Shown: piece by piece, positions 1 through 14,198 of the stretch
How the letters are laid out: the number at the start of each line of letters is the position of its first letter
Numbering within the stretch: the stretch's first letter is position 1
NCBI GenBank assembly: GCA_034336665.1
Contig: CM067568.1
Location: forward strand, 9,259,165-9,323,164
Length of the DNA: 64,000 nt
Direction of reading: 5' to 3'
DNA from: Luscinia megarhynchos
Taxonomy: Eukaryota > Chordata > Aves > Passeriformes > Turdidae
The notes under the pieces: model-generated
What the model was told of the DNA's origin: nothing
Databases searched by the model: none
The model's input: the letters and a program-made list of their open reading frames with translations, nothing else
Translations under genes and position numbers: made by a program

Positions 1-3000
1 CTTAACAAAACCACTGTTAACATCAATTAGCTTCCCAGAAATGAAACATGAGGATAATGGCAGAGCAGAAATTTGGGCTGTTTGTGGCCTGGATGCTGCA
101 GGGTGGGCAGGTGCCGAGCAAGGGTTTGAACTGTGTCAGTCACTTCTGGAGATGGAAGGACACATGATAAAGGAGGATGAGGTGTGGAAATTTTTGGTGC
201 ACACAGGGCTGCTAGTGCAGACAAACTCCTGCCTCCAAGGCAGTGCACATTCCTTTGGCTGTGCACTGACACTGTGGCACATCCTGTCAGGGGCAGGAGG
301 CTGTAGTTGCCAGGTAAATAGCTATACAGAGATGTGTGAAAATGAACCTGGGAGCTCACAACGATATTAAAGCCAAGCAGATTTGCAGGCTGGCACCCAT
401 AGGTGCAGGCAGTCCAGGGCTCCAAGCCATCAGAGTTCCAGAGGGGGATCTAATGGTGTCATGGCACAGGGAGCACCCCTCAATCCTGTGCCACAAAAGC
501 CAGTGCAGGAAAAGGCTGACAAAACAAACACAGCTCTCAAATAAGCACTTTTCAACACAGAATTTCATCTTCTACATTTTTTGTATGAACACACCTCAAA
601 AGCAAATTCACCAGGGCTGGGACCTCTCTGACCAAATTCCAGAAAACCTGAAATGAGGACTCTATGTCCCTGGGCCAAATCCTCAGGAGTAAAGGCGCTG
701 CCTGCTATTTCCCTGCCACTACTGAAATGCAGAATGAGATCTGCAGGCATTCCCTGCACAAATCAGTGCCTCTTGGCCAGCCCAGCTCCTGTCATGAGCA
801 CATCCAGAGGGATTTTGCTTGAAACCCACCTGCTAATTCAGCAAAGGACACTCAGCACGTGTAAACCAATATTTAAATGTCTTGGTCCCTTTCCTACTCA
901 GATCGTCCCTCCCCCAGCATTAATTTCTGCTGTGAGTTGGCACATTTGGGGGTAGAGGGCGAGCAAGAACTAAAATTGCAGGGAGAATTATGTTTCATAA
1001 TGAAACAAATCACACCAAGCCAAGCTGGCCTTGATTATGGGATTATAACACTGCTGAGGGACATTTGGAGCTGACAAGGCTTTTCATATTTCCATTTTCT
1101 TCCAGTGCAATCAGACTGGACCCTCAGCCTGTGTACACTGCCAGACCTCCAAGAAGTGAGTGCAGTGACTCTCAAATTCCCAGCACACAGGCATCCACTC
1201 ATTTAAAGCTCCAGTGCACACACGTGTCTAAATATTATTTCTCGGTGAACAAGGCCTTGGATCTTTCTAAAGATACTTTTTCTACAGTAATACTGGCCTA
1301 ATGTGACAGGGGTGCCAACTGTGGATACACAAGTGCTACCTGAGGGCCAAGGTGTCCCCAGTATCAACAGGGACTTACTGGGAATATTAAACTCACCCCA
1401 GGAGAGACCCTGAAGAGGGATATTTAAAATTGTGGTGAGGCTGGAACACAGCAGCAGCTTCAGGCTGTGCACAGGAAGGCACCTGGATGATGAAGGTGGA
1501 GGTTCACTCTGGGGGGGCTCCAGGACATAGTGTGAAGGTCCTTACAGGATACAGCCTCATCACACGGCTGTTGATGGATGGGGAAGGCTCTGGTGCCATA
1601 CTTGGCCTGCTGAAATTGCTTTGATCACCAAATATATTGCCTATCATCGTGTATTCTTCACTGTGGTGAGCACAGTGGTGAGAGGGATGCAGAGAGATGA
1701 CCAAAGGAAATTCTACAATGAAACAGGCTTAAAGCCCCAAGATACCCTCCCTTGGCTCTGTCCCTACAACATTTTGGTGTGCTTTCCAGCTGCTCTGCCA
1801 TACTCAGTGGAGTTTCCTGGCTTCATGGGAGCAGGACACTCATCCTTTCCTCGCCCCTTAGTAAAACAGCACCACATTCATTCAGTTCCACATTCTGGAG
1901 GGGTCTGTGGCTGCAGGGAGCAGCTGGCAGCAGGGAATGGCTGGCCCCTCTCAGGTTGCCACCTCTCTCCCCACACAGCCACCAGCTGAATAAATGTTAA
2001 TGCATACCATAAATAAATTAGGCTGCTTCTCTGCTTACAGGCATCTGTTCCAAGCCCAGATGAAAGCCTGTGGGGGGGAAACCAGGCTCCAACAGAACTC
2101 GTGGGATGGACTGTTAGGAAGCATTTCTGCACAGTGCTTGCCACAGCAGGAAAGCTGTTGCCACCCCTTTCTGAGGTGACTCCAGGTGGGCTTCTGCAGG
2201 TGCTCCCCTCAGCTGCTTCTATGGCTGTCAAAGAGTGCTGGCTGGCTCTCCTGATGGATTAGGCAGCGAAGCAGAAGTTGAGGGTACTTTGATGATTGCA
2301 GTGATTTCTCGTAGGGCTGTGGGGAGGAGCAGCTTATTTCTGTTTGGCTGCTGTTTGTCCCTGGCAGTGCTCAGCCTCCTTCCAGGCCCCCATGCCAAGC
2401 CTGTGAGACCCAGCCAGGGTCCAGCCTGCCCACACATCCTTGATGCACTTATTTCTGGGAACGAGCCAGACTTGATAGGGCACAGGGCTGGAAAAGGGGT
2501 TTTGGAGCAATGAGTTAGGCTGGAGAAGCAGTGCTGACGCCGATCACTTGACACTGCACAGCCGTAACCCAAGCCAGGCTGCGGCGCTGTAACAGGACAC
2601 GAGGCACTAGCACAAAGAGAAGAGCCACTTCCTGCCCAGTGTGGCCCTGGACAGGGATCATCTCCCTGGGGAGCCATGGGCAGAGAGGCTCCACTGGCAC
2701 CAGCATCACTCCTGAACCACAGGCTGCTTGGTGCTGGCCAGGCAGAACACACCAATAGAGAAGGAGTAAATTACGTTTAATGGTCATGAACCAACTCCTG
2801 GGGGTCTCCACAGACCTCCCTTGTATCCCAGCGAGGTCTCCAGCCCCAGCCACATGGAGAAGTCTCTGAGATGAGACCATCCAGCCCTGAGCACAGTGTC
2901 CAGACAAATTCCCTGCTGCTGGCTCTCCCACACCCTGCCCAAATCATGAGCTTGTTCACACTCCAGCTGGAGGCCACATGGCTGTCACATCATTATTGAC

Positions 3001-6000
3001 AGGAGCACAGAGGGACCGTTCCTTCCCCACAACCTCTAGGAGAGGACTTGTGCAGGATTTAACACACACCAGTATTGTCTGCAAGACACAACCCTGGCAA
3101 GAGCAGTGCCTAAACCCAAGCCTGCTCAGCCACACTGCTGGGCCAAGAGGACCATGTCCATGCCTATAACCACAGGGATTTGGGCAACATCTAAACAGTG
3201 CCACTCACTGTCATGTCTTTAAAGGTTTCATCATACTGGAGAAAAAGCCTGAGGTTCAGAAGAGATCCAGCCTTCTTGCTCAGGCCATTAATTTCTCATG
3301 TCCTCTGCTGCCAGCCCTGAATAACTCCCTTGTCATTCCCCACTGCTCCCTCGGTGCCATTCCATCTCTGTTCTTCACATCCTCTTTCCCACCTGAGATT
3401 CCAGCTTCAGATTACCCTGCTCCTCTTTGACACTGTGTGTGTGGGTGACCCTTTTATTCAACTCCTTGGACACTTAATACACCAACTGGAACAGGGCTGG
3501 AAGAAAAACTGGAAGCCAACAATTCTGTTGGTTCCTGTAGATCAAGCCCCAGTGGTAGGTGAGACAGGGAACACATTGGCTCAATTCAGCCCTGACTGGA
3601 GCTACTCGGAGGAGCAGACACTGCTCCAGGTGCTGCTGGCCAGGAGTTTGGGATGACAGTTAGTGACAGGGATGCTGTGGAGAGGGATCTCCCGCCTCTG
3701 ACGCTGCTCAGCATCTGCAGTGACCTTTTTTCTTGGTCACCTTGAAACTGCTGAGCACAAGTTCTCTCCTTGCATGGAGTAATTGCTTAGAGCTCACATG
3801 GAGAAACCTTTTCCTAAATGGAAATGGGTTTTGGATATGCCCAAGTAGAGTGCGAACTAAAGTAATTCATACAAATAACAACAACAAAAAAGGAGGAAGT
3901 TTTCACTATGAATTTTTTTCAAGACTCAAATTAAGTGAATTAATTACATGAGGATTTCCCCAATCTTACTATGTTCTGACATTCAGAAAATGTCATTACC
4001 AGCTACAGAAAGTTGAGAAAACACCACTTGGGGTTTTTTGGTAAAAAATAATTTGGCAGGTTTCTTCCAGGTCTGGCTGTAAAGGCAAAAGGGAATATCT
4101 CTACGGGTAAACTATAGCTCCTCAATGCCATGATTATCCTGCTCCAAGCAGCCCAGTGGACACCGTACTGACAGACACACTGAACACAAACACACACTGT
4201 TCCTTCATGTACTCAGTCCTTGCACAACCCAGGAACTGCGCCAGGTTTTTATTTGCTTTCCTAGAGTGGGTTGTGTCTTCAGCTAATAAACCAGGAATGT
4301 GAGCACTTGGGGCTGAACTGTGGCAAATATGAAGCGTGCAGAGCAGGAATTCAGCTGTGTGAAACCGGGAGCCGCTGCTCCCTGCTGCCACAGCCCATTC
4401 ACACCTCAATGAGAGCTGTTCATTCACTCCAAGAGCTCCCACATCCATCTGCGCACACCAGCCATGAGTGAGAGCAGACATTCCCAGTGCCACAGGCACC
4501 AGTACAGACCAGCTCCAGCAGTTCAGCAAGTACCACAGATCTAACAGCAAATATAGGGAGCTCAGTGCTCCCTAAACTGCAAAGATATCCCAAAATGGAG
4601 CTCTCTCTGTGCTGGCCATAGAGAACAGGGCAGGAGCAAGGCAGGACCTGCAGATTCTCCCGTCAGGAGCTCAGGTACAGCAGGTCAGCACAAGGCCCAA
4701 AACCAGATCCTTGACTAACCCTGGGTAACCTGGAGCATCCCATCCTCCTACTGGCAAGGAAGCAGGAACCTGGCAGATGCTGAGATCCTGGAATGGAGGC
4801 TATTCCATACTGCTGCTCTGTAAGCCAGCCTAGCAGGCTTCTGTGGCTGCCATGAGCACACAGAGCATTTGCTGCCCCATTTCCCTTCAGCAGGCGGGTC
4901 CTGACCTGTCGTTTGGCACAGAGCTGCTCACGCTGTGCTGGCAGGTTCCTATAAACAGCATGTGCACTGCTAGATAATGTATAGATAACGTAAAGATTAT
5001 ATAAGGAACTGGCAAGATCCAGAAGTAATTGCCAGGACTTCCCTTAGGCTGCTGTAATGGATGTGGAGGCTGGGGAGGTCAGCAGTGGGATTCAGGGAAT
5101 GGAGGAGAAGTCCTTGGAATGGCACTGGCAAGGAAAACAAATCCAATACCTCTCATTCCTCACAGACTGCTCCGTACTTGTCCGTACATCTCCCTGTCTT
5201 CTGCTGAGCCTTCTGCCCAGCAACAGCTGTAAACAAATGTGGGGAGGGACAGGGAGGATGAGGTAGGATCCTGTGTGGTAAAACTAATTAATCAGAGAAG
5301 GATGTGCCTGGAGGGGAGGCAGGGGCCACTGCCAGGTTGTACTGGGGGTGCTGTGCCCTTCTGGCTTGACAGAGGCTGTGCATGGAGAAAGACAAGCCTG
5401 CTCTGCCTTCCTTGGCACTGCTCAGCATTCCCAGAAACCTTAACCAATTATCCCAGGTGTAAGCTGGTTCCACGGGCAGTTTATCCCACTAGTTGATCTC
5501 CTGTGCTCACTGAAGGGAGAGTTCGCAGCCACGTCCCAGCTCCCTGCTAAATAAGGTTTTGCATGGAAATGGGGAGGGAACTTGGCACTAAAGATGTGCT
5601 TTGGCTTCCTGGACCAAGCTGATAACCCCAGCCCTCCAGGATGTGCATCGATCCTGCTTTTTTTCCTCATCTACTACATTCTTTCATCCTTTCCACTCCT
5701 TAATATAAAGCAGGACTCTTTCCCTGCTAGCCAAGATTTTAGTATTATTACTGGGATTTCAGCCCAGCATTGTTTTGAGCCCTCAGGACCACCTTGTACC
5801 TCTACAGTGGTCTCAGCTCTTCCCATTTCCTCATTGATGCTAGTGGGAAATGCCATTCTCACAGCACTGTTTATCTCTAAGATAAACTGGTATCTACCAG
5901 TGGTAGATAACATTCATTGCCATTTTTTCCACTCCTCTGGATGTGAAGCAAGATTAAAGGTACTTGGTTAGGAGAGAACAGAAGTGAATTCTGTTAAAGA

Positions 6001-6826
6001 ACCATTTATGGGGGTTTTCCCCCCTCAAATGATTGTCTTAGGATCACTGGGCCAGACCCTGAGAGGCAAGAGATGAGACAATTTACCAGAAGGTGTACAT
6101 GTCTCATGTGTTATCTATGCCCAAGGTATTCAAAGCTTTCTGGATATACATACAGCAAATGTCTGGGATCAGCACAACTCCTCAGGGCACGGGGGATCCC
6201 ACCAGGACTTGTTAGGATATCCATGCTATGAGTTGGGCTTTTTCCTTGCCAGACATGAAAGGGACAGGACAAAGCTGTATTGTTTTCCTATCTCTTTGGC
6301 TCTCTTGACAGACAAAAGGGAAAAAGGACAGTGGTGGTCACTGTAGGCTCATGTCAGCTTTCACTTGTGGATGTTTGCTGTACCAGTGCCACAGCCCTGG
6401 AGCTCTCCCTGCCCTTGCCTGTGTTATATGCAGAGTCCTCCACTGCCACAGACTCTGAAGGTCATAGCAGGAGATAAACACAGGTGCAGATGGGTGTCTG
6501 AGCTAATTTGGGGAAATCATCACTATATTCCTGCAATGCTCATCTATCACATGGGGATTATGTAAATTCTCCACACCCTGGGGCCAGGTTAGGTGTTGGA
6601 TGACACCTGAAGGTGCCGAGGTCCTGTTGCAGGTCGCTGTAGAAATGCCAAGTGTCCTGGTGTGAGGTGTCAAATGAAGCAGGAGGAAATGAAGGAAATG
6701 AGCTGCTGCTGCTGTTGCTAACAGGCCAGCATGCACTCATACAAAATTCAGCAGGTCAGGGACAAGGCTGTGCCCAAGGGCAGAGTGGAGCCACATGGGA
6801 CAGCTGACCTGCCTTCTGAGGTATGG

Positions 6827-6909
6827 CTGGCAAGAGAGTTCACCTGGGCGAGGGAAAGGATCCCTCTCTGGCAAGGGAGTTCACCTGGGCGAGGGAAAGA
6901 ATGCCCTCT
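6827..6909. repeat. Tandem duplication, two copies of about 41 bp
   Basis: Copy one spans 6827-6867 and copy two 6868-6909. Both start CTGGCAAG and share the core GAGTTCACCTGGGCGAGGG, with a few substitutions and a one-base length difference. It sits just upstream of a CR1 copy. Confidence 0.85.
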
Positions 6910-6950
6910 TGCTCAAGGAGTCAAACAGCCACAGATTTTGCTATAGGCAT

Positions 6951-7175
6951 CATTCACAGAATGCCAGAATGGTTTGGGCTGGAAGGGACTTTAAAGCTCC
7001 TCTCATTCCATCCCCTGCCATGAGCAGGGACACCTTCCACTGTCCCAGGTTGCTCCAAGTTTGGTCCAACCTGGCCTTGGACACTGCCAGGGATGGAACA
7101 GCCTCAGCTTCTCTGGGCAACTTGTGCCAGGGCCTCAGCACCCTCACAGGGAAGAACTTCTTCCTAAAAGCATTT
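6951..7175 (-). mobile_element. CR1 LINE 3' fragment
   Basis: The plus strand reads CACAGAATG, then GGTTTGGGCTGGAAGGGAC, then the classic lead-in with CCTGCCATGAGCAGGGACACC, CCAACCTGGCCTTGGACAC and a GGGAAGAACTTCTTCCTAA segment. CR1 ends in ATTCTRTG repeats at its 3' end; seeing the reverse complement at the left places the element on the minus strand. Only the 3' part is present, as usual for CR1. Confidence 0.9.
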
Positions 7176-9295
7176 TGGGATCAGCTTTGATCCTTGAGCT
7201 TTGATCCGACCAGAGCCAGATTTATTCAAAGACAAATAATGATGTGTCTTGGAAAGCCCTGCAGTGTTTCACCACATTGTTATGAGTAAATAAACTAAAA
7301 AACCACTAATTTTCTTTAAAGCACCCATGCTCTTTGGATAGATGTGGCCCAAGCCTGACTCTTTCATGATCTGCAACCTGGATCTTTAATTCTTCCTGTG
7401 TTTAAATCAAAACTAAGCACTAGGAAAGAAGGAGATTTCGGTGTTTTGGCACCCTGCTGAAATCTGGCTGGTTCCAGACCTCATGGTCTTATTTGCTGAT
7501 GCCAACAGGAAACACAAAAATAAAAGTTTCCATGGGTGTGGGGGTCAGGTGGAAGCCAAGGAGATAGAAGGGATTTCAGGAGAACATGCAGAAACATCCC
7601 ATTTCTTGCCCTCGGCAGCTTCTGGGACATCACTTGAATGACATCAGGAGACAAAACAGAGGCACTTTGTTCTAGTTCTGTGACTCCTGGAGGTAATGCA
7701 GAAATTCCCCCAGGGAAAAATCAACAGAGGGAGGGGAAACATCTGCATTTCTCCCTGTGCCAGGGCTTGCTGCTGTCTGAACAAGGCTGCAAAGGGCTAT
7801 AGGGGCCTTTGCTCTCTTGCACTTACTGAGTGCAGGTGATGGGAAGTTGGGCTATGCAGAGTTCTGAGGTTTTGGCCAGTTCCCCAAAACTTCCCAGGGC
7901 TTCTCTGAACATTTTCTCAGCAGAGCATACTGAGATCTCCCTTGAGTGTGACATGTGCAGCTTCTTTGAGCTTGGAGGTAGGGGAAAAGGCATTGGAAGG
8001 GATATCAGAGAGTCTGAGGGCAACCAGCTGCTGCCCTGACCACTGCTACAGCTCCATGGGCTGTTTTCCTACCAGGAGCACAGACCTGTGCTAGCCTCCC
8101 ACTGGAAACCTCATCCCCCTGGTATTCCTTCCCTCCCTCCCTCAGGGACTACCAGTTCCCAACACAGCTCCGCACCCTTCCTCTCAGGGCTGGAGACATT
8201 TGCCTGTCCGAATGTAAACTCCCTTTGTTTCCAGACCACCCACCTCAGCCTTTTCCACTCCCTTTGGAAAAGGAGGGGATGGGACGTCTTAAAACCCAAA
8301 TCTGTCTCCATCCCACACGAATGCAGTGTTCTCATTTCCATCAGTGTCATCTATTTACATGGGAAATGCTAAGGGAGGAAATTGAGGTTAGTGAGAGGAA
8401 AAAAGTGCCTCACATCAGCCCCGAATCCCTGTGGGATGCGCTGCCTGTGCCCTACCCCAGACCTTGCCCCACATTTCAAGTAGGACAGACTGCAATTAAA
8501 GCCCCCAGCAACCAGAAAGTGCCACTGAGCCTTTCCTGCCAGCCTGAGGTGGGAAGGGACTGCACTGCAATGTTAATTTGTTTATTCAAGGTCACTCTGG
8601 AATGGCTGAGCCGGCAGCTGGGCTGGGTGTCTGAGGTCTTTCCCCTGAACCATCCTCATTCCACCTCTGAGCTGGTGCTGGTGGTGTAGGAGACGCAGGC
8701 TCAGAGCCCTGCAGTCTCCATTAATGCCTCTGCCAATATTCCCAGCAATAAATCTATTAATCACTTCTACTGGGGAACAGCCACCACTCCAGGGCTGTCA
8801 GCAATCCGGCACAGAGGCAAAACACTGTTGTGTTTTCAGCCACAGGTGCGGAGCTACAAGGTGTGAAGTACTCATGTGTCCTGCCAAGCTGATGGCACAG
8901 TCTAAAGAGTGTTAGGATAAGTGTTTAAAAGCTTTAGAAATCAGCTTGAATTAGCTTCTACCCACTCTTGCCAGGCTCCAAAGAAGAGCAGCGGCATCTT
9001 TTCACGATCCTTATCGCTGGGATATCTCCGGGTGCTCAGTACGCTCCCCAAGCCATGGGCAGGATTGTGCTCAGCCCCGTGCACCAAGAGGAGCTCGATT
9101 TAAAAGCCCTTGGCTGGCCAAGGAGAAAGGTGAAATTCCCAAGGCAAAGCTCAAGGAAAGGCTTGCTCTGGAGAGACACCTGCTGGCAAGGCCTGCGGAG
9201 CCCAAGCTGGAAGCTCAGGGACTGTGAGAAAGACTGAGTTGTAATTCTCAGATGCAATGAAAAACAACCAGAGCTTCTTTTCTTGTTTCTTACAG

Positions 9296-12200
9296 AACAA
9301 AGGAAAAAATACTCCAATTCCAACGTCATTATGCATGAGACTTCCCAGTACCACGTCCAGGTGAGCACACACACATGCAATGGAGTGCTAAGAGGCTGAG
9401 AGGCCAAGGTCAGTGGTAGGTGTCCCTTACTGCAGTATGTTCCCTATGTCCTGGACCTTTAGGAGGCCAAGGGGAAATTGGGAACCTCCTTACCATTAAA
9501 GTCTTAAGTCATTGAGTAAAGGAGAATGGGTGGGGGAAAATATTTAAATAAATTTAAATGGATTTAAATGGAGATTTAAATGGAATTCTGTACAAGGAAA
9601 GAGGAAATGAAGAAAGTGTTGTCTTCTTCCTCCTCTGTGTCTGAAGAAGAGCAGGAAATGTGTTATCCCTCCTGTCACCCTGTGCTTCAAACTCTTCTGA
9701 TCAGCACAGACAGGTTAAAAGCAGAGTTCCAATGATGGTTACTGGAATTCAGCTTTCCAAACAACACAGACCAGATGGACTATCAGCTTTCAGCTCTCCT
9801 CAACTACTGTCCTTTCACATAACACAAACCACTTCATAAAGACAGGCAATAAACCAAATCCATCTGCCACTGCCACAGACACCCACTCTAAAAAGAGAAG
9901 CCAGCTTGGCCATCCCGAGCTTGGCGATTCCTGCAACACAGCTTGGTGGTGCAGGACTCCGTGGAGGAGGTGGGGCCATTCATCACTGAAAACTGAGCAA
10001 GATAAGACAGGAGAATGCTTCCTGAGGTTCATATTTAGGAGATGCCTACATTTAGACTTGTAAAGTGCCTGCTGGGAAAGAGGTCCTGGTTTCCATCAGA
10101 GTAACCAACTCAGGGGCTCAGAAGTCACTCATGGATGCAGAGAAGGGACTTTAGACGGTGACATGTAAATGAATTCTTCATTAATTATGCCATAAGCCTC
10201 CCTTTTGTGAGTCTCTCCCCTGAACTTTGACCAAGGCAAACAGGATTGTGGTGGCAGGCAGTGAGATAGAATGTAGTTTCCTCACAGGAGGTATTTTACA
10301 CCCTTTGAAGTAATGTGATCAAAGTTTAATGGTGGATGGAGCCACTGCCCATTCTAGTAAAAGCTGCTGTATTTGTATGTCCACCTGGAAGAAAAGGGGC
10401 TTTAAGGGATAAAACAAAGACAGCAGCAAGCTTCTCCCTCTCAATCCACCCATATCTACAGAACATGGAAAGTAGAAAAATATTCTAATGATTGAGTCAG
10501 ACAAATAGCTTCCCCTACGTGAAAACTAATTGAACAGTAAACAGCAAAGGAATTTATGAAGCTTGTAAATGCGGTGGATAAAATAATAGAAGAGATAAAA
10601 ATGCCTGTCATCTTGAGTAAAGACATTCTCCTCACTGCTCTGAAAGAAGAGGGCTTGTCACCTCTGCACAGACAAACATGACTTGGTAAATACTTTCCCA
10701 TGCACTATTTTACAATTACAGTAACATACACCCAACATGTTTTTCATTTGTGATTGCATTGCTAATCTCAGCTTTCGGCTCACACACCTGCCAGGAGTTC
10801 TATTTAGACAGTGCCTCACCCCATACCTTTGCTTGATGAATACAGGAATGGGCCTTGCATTGTCCTCTTCTCTGCTCCTTCCACCAGTCTATCTACTCTG
10901 GGAATCATCTAATAAGAAATGGGTCACCACAAACTCTAAATACCCCTAATGCCCAAGAACATGTTTAGAGACTTTCTGCCAGTCAGGTCTACCAGTGCTT
11001 TAAATCCAAGCCTTTCCCTGCATCCACCTTGTGTGGAGCCAACTGTAACAAAAGTTCTTGCCTGTGCATCCTCACAACCATCCAAGGCTCTGTGCTCCGA
11101 CTGCACACATCCCTCTTGGGTCCATCTGGTCTGTGTCATACCTCAACAGCTTCTTCAAGGCTCCAGACACACAGCAGGACATGCTGGAGCAGCATCAGCT
11201 TTTGCTGCCTCTTAATCCACTTCCCACTTTGCATTTACCTGGGCTTTTACAGGGAGAAAGGAGTTCTTTCCCAACAACTCTCTCCTCTTCCATGGCCCAC
11301 TGATGCACATGCCAACTGTGCACACAACCCTCTGGGCTACTGAATCTGCTCAGGAGTACATCAGCACCAGAAAGAAGCTACTTGATCCCTAAAAAGGTTA
11401 TGTCTGATCACTGGGAGAAGGCAGGAAGATATGGTATCAAAGCCAGGCAAAACTCATGCCGTTACTACAAATTTCCCATCAATGTAGGACTTGCTTAAAA
11501 ACACCCCCGATTCTTCCAACTCTTGCTTTGAAACCAGAATAGAGGATGTGTGCACCAAAGAGAAGCAGGCATTTCACTGCTGCCCTCCCCACAAACTCAG
11601 AATGCCCGGCAGAACCATTTTTGGGGTGGCTACACTGCTGTCCCAGGCCCCCCAGGGCAGCTCTTCCTGCAGCACCTGGGTGTCCCTGCTCCAGAGCTTA
11701 ATCTGCTCCTGGCTCTCCAGCTTAGCCACTGCTGTTGAAGTGCCTGTTCTGTACCCTACTGAGCAAGGAAATCAGGATGAGAGTGTCATGCTGGTGGATG
11801 GGCCTTCAATATTCCAGGGACAAGAGAAAAAGCTGGGATCTGGCCCAGTAAGCCTCCAAGGGTTACAGGCCGTTGGACTATACAGATGCCTTGGTCAGGT
11901 GTGTAACTTATCCATCCAAAAGCCTCCTGCTTTTCTCTGCTGGAGAAAGTTGGTAAAGACAGTGAAAAGCTTCAGCTGCTTTTTGACAGTCAGGCACATT
12001 CCCCTTCCCTTCTCACCAAGAACACAGCTGGGCAAAAAAGGACAAACTGAAACAGAATAATTTCCTTTTCCTTCCTGAGGTTTTTTTTCCCTTCCCTACT
12101 ATCACCTGAACACGTGGCCTGGCTGTGCTGTCACTGCCCTAGGGACAACCACTGGGCAAACAGTTTGGCTGCTCTGAGCCCCAGCTTCTCCTGCCTTGCA

Positions 12201-14198
12201 GTCCCCTCTGCTGCCAGATACAACCGGTTCCTCCATCCACAGGGAGCAGCACTTACTCATCTGGACTTTTGGAGTGGCCTTCACCCACTCTGCTGGTGGG
12301 CACACAACATTTGGATATGACACACCTCTCCTTTCCACAACTGCCTCCCTGGCCACCATTGCCTTCCAATGGAGCCCCGGGAGCAGACCAAAGCTGCAAG
12401 TGCTGCCCCATTACACAAACTCTGTACATACAGGTGCCAAGTGCAAGGATTCACACACTTCAGGGTGCAGTTGAAGCAGGGATGGGAAAGCAGCTTGGAT
12501 GGTTACACTGTAGCTGAGCTGCTCCTGGCCCAAGTGCACACATGGGGCAGCGAAAGAGGGGAGGACAGCAGGGAAGCCTAGCTGATGGGGAAAGAGCCCG
12601 CTCTGGGTTTACAGAACAGGTGAAGGGAGGTAGGAAAACCAGGATAACCAAGCAAAGCCACAGGGCAGGACAGAGGCAAACAGAAAAAAAATCCTTTCCT
12701 ACAGTCAGAAACACCAATTTTCACCCATTTCACTGTGAGGGATGATTTGCATATTATTTGGGGGAAGATAACCCCAACCCTAAGCGGGGCTTAAAGGGCT
12801 GGTATAGAGTGGGCTGTCAGATTTTGAGCTCCTGCAGGCTTTGCAGCATAGAAGCTCAGGGTAGCTGTTCCCAGAGCATGGAACCCCACATGTTGCATGG
12901 ATGTCACTTGGCACAAAGGATCAACACTTGCCCATGGCTTCTGTGAGTTCTTTGCCTGGCACAAATCCCACACAAGCAGGTTTGCTACACAAGACAGGCA
13001 AAACACAAATGCTTTCATAGCTTGGCAAGCAAAACATTAGTTTGACTGCCATAGTTCTACTTCCAAGCCAGGTTCAGAGGGACCTAGGGAGTAACTCGGG
13101 TGTATGAAGCATTTACCCCGCTGGACAGGGATCAGAGCTGCTGGAATTGATGAGAGTAATATGCAAGTGGTGAAACTGGTTATGAAAACCCATTATGAAA
13201 CCCAAATCTTTCACTGCCACAACCAGGCTGGTAGCAACAGCCAAAACGGTTTTGTGCAGCATTGCCTTCATGCCTGAGCTCTGAGAAACCACAAAAAGTA
13301 ATTGAAGCCTCTAGAAATGCTTTCATCAACAATTTATATAGCCCAATAAACATTTTCCACCTGTTTTTACCTCCTTTCCCTCCCCAACTTCAGCACTTGG
13401 CCACCTTCATCATGGACAAGAGTGAGTCCATCACGACAGTGGATGATGCGATCCGGAAACTCATCCTGCTCAACTCCAAAGAGAAGATCTGGACACAGGA
13501 GATGCTGCTGCAAGTGAATGACAAGTCCATCCGGCTGCTGGACTGTGAGACACAGGTACCTGGAGCCCTGTGGGACTGACCCCAGACTGAAATGTGGGGT
13601 GCAGTGAGCGCCCTTTCCATTCTGATTGGGAGAGGGCAAATTCTAATGAACACAAACAAGGGTTAATCACTACCAAAATCCTCTCCTGGATTAGAGTCAG
13701 CCCTGCAGCGTGGGAACAGGATGGTTTTAGCAATGATAAACTAAGGAAGATCAGCCTAGGGATCCCAGGAGTTCTGCACAGGACCATTCCCCCTCAGTTT
13801 AATAGTTCCCCATTGCCTGACCCCTTCTCCCTTCTCCTGCAGGAGGAGCTGGAGGACTTCCCCCTGCCTACAGTGCAGCACTGCCAGACAGTGCTCAATC
13901 AGATGCGCTATTCCTCCATCCTCCTGCTCGTGTGTCAGGATTCTGAGCAGCACAAACCTGACATCCACTTCTTCAACTGTGACGAGGTGGAGGTGAGCAG
14001 AGCCCTCCTGCTTGGTGTGAAACAGAACAAAACACACTTCCTGCTGTCTGCCCTTTCCCTGTTCCTCCAATCCCTTCTAAAGCCAAGCCCTTAAAAACAT
14101 CTCTGTTTTATCCTTGAGGCGGAGATGGTTCATGAGGACATAGAAAGTGCCCTGGCAGACCACAAACACGGGAAGAAGATACGGCCACAGACACTCAA
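9296..14198 (+). other. EPS8L2: EPS8L2 PTB-domain exons
   Basis: Exons 9296-9360, 13394-13555, 13843-13992 and 14119-14198 encode the phosphotyrosine-binding domain, visible residues about 8 to 145. Landmarks are [51 protein letters not shown] and [13 protein letters not shown]. In EPS8 proteins this domain docks NPxY-type peptides. The first exon opens with the last two bases of a Glu codon, which shows directly that an earlier coding exon exists. Intron 13993-14118 is only 126 bp. Confidence 0.93.

Larger units (their letters stand above)
1..9295. other. Presumed 5' intron/flank of EPS8L2, no exon resolved
   Basis: No reading frame in this stretch resembles a known protein, and I found no exon that would supply the roughly 35 residues missing from the EPS8L2 N-terminus. 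The first visible EPS8L2 exon starts at 9296 in the middle of a codon, so at least one coding exon lies further upstream, either undetected here or outside the window. The stretch holds a CR1 copy near 6951-7175 and a 41-bp tandem duplication at 6827-6909. Base composition is unremarkable and no CpG island is visible, so the EPS8L2 promoter is probably outside the window. Calling it intron is inference. Confidence 0.5.

Noticed and set aside
2228..2755. 175-codon minus-strand frame upstream of EPS8L2
   Set aside because: No family resemblance, low-complexity Ser/Pro/Gly composition, and overlapping frames on both strands are similarly open.
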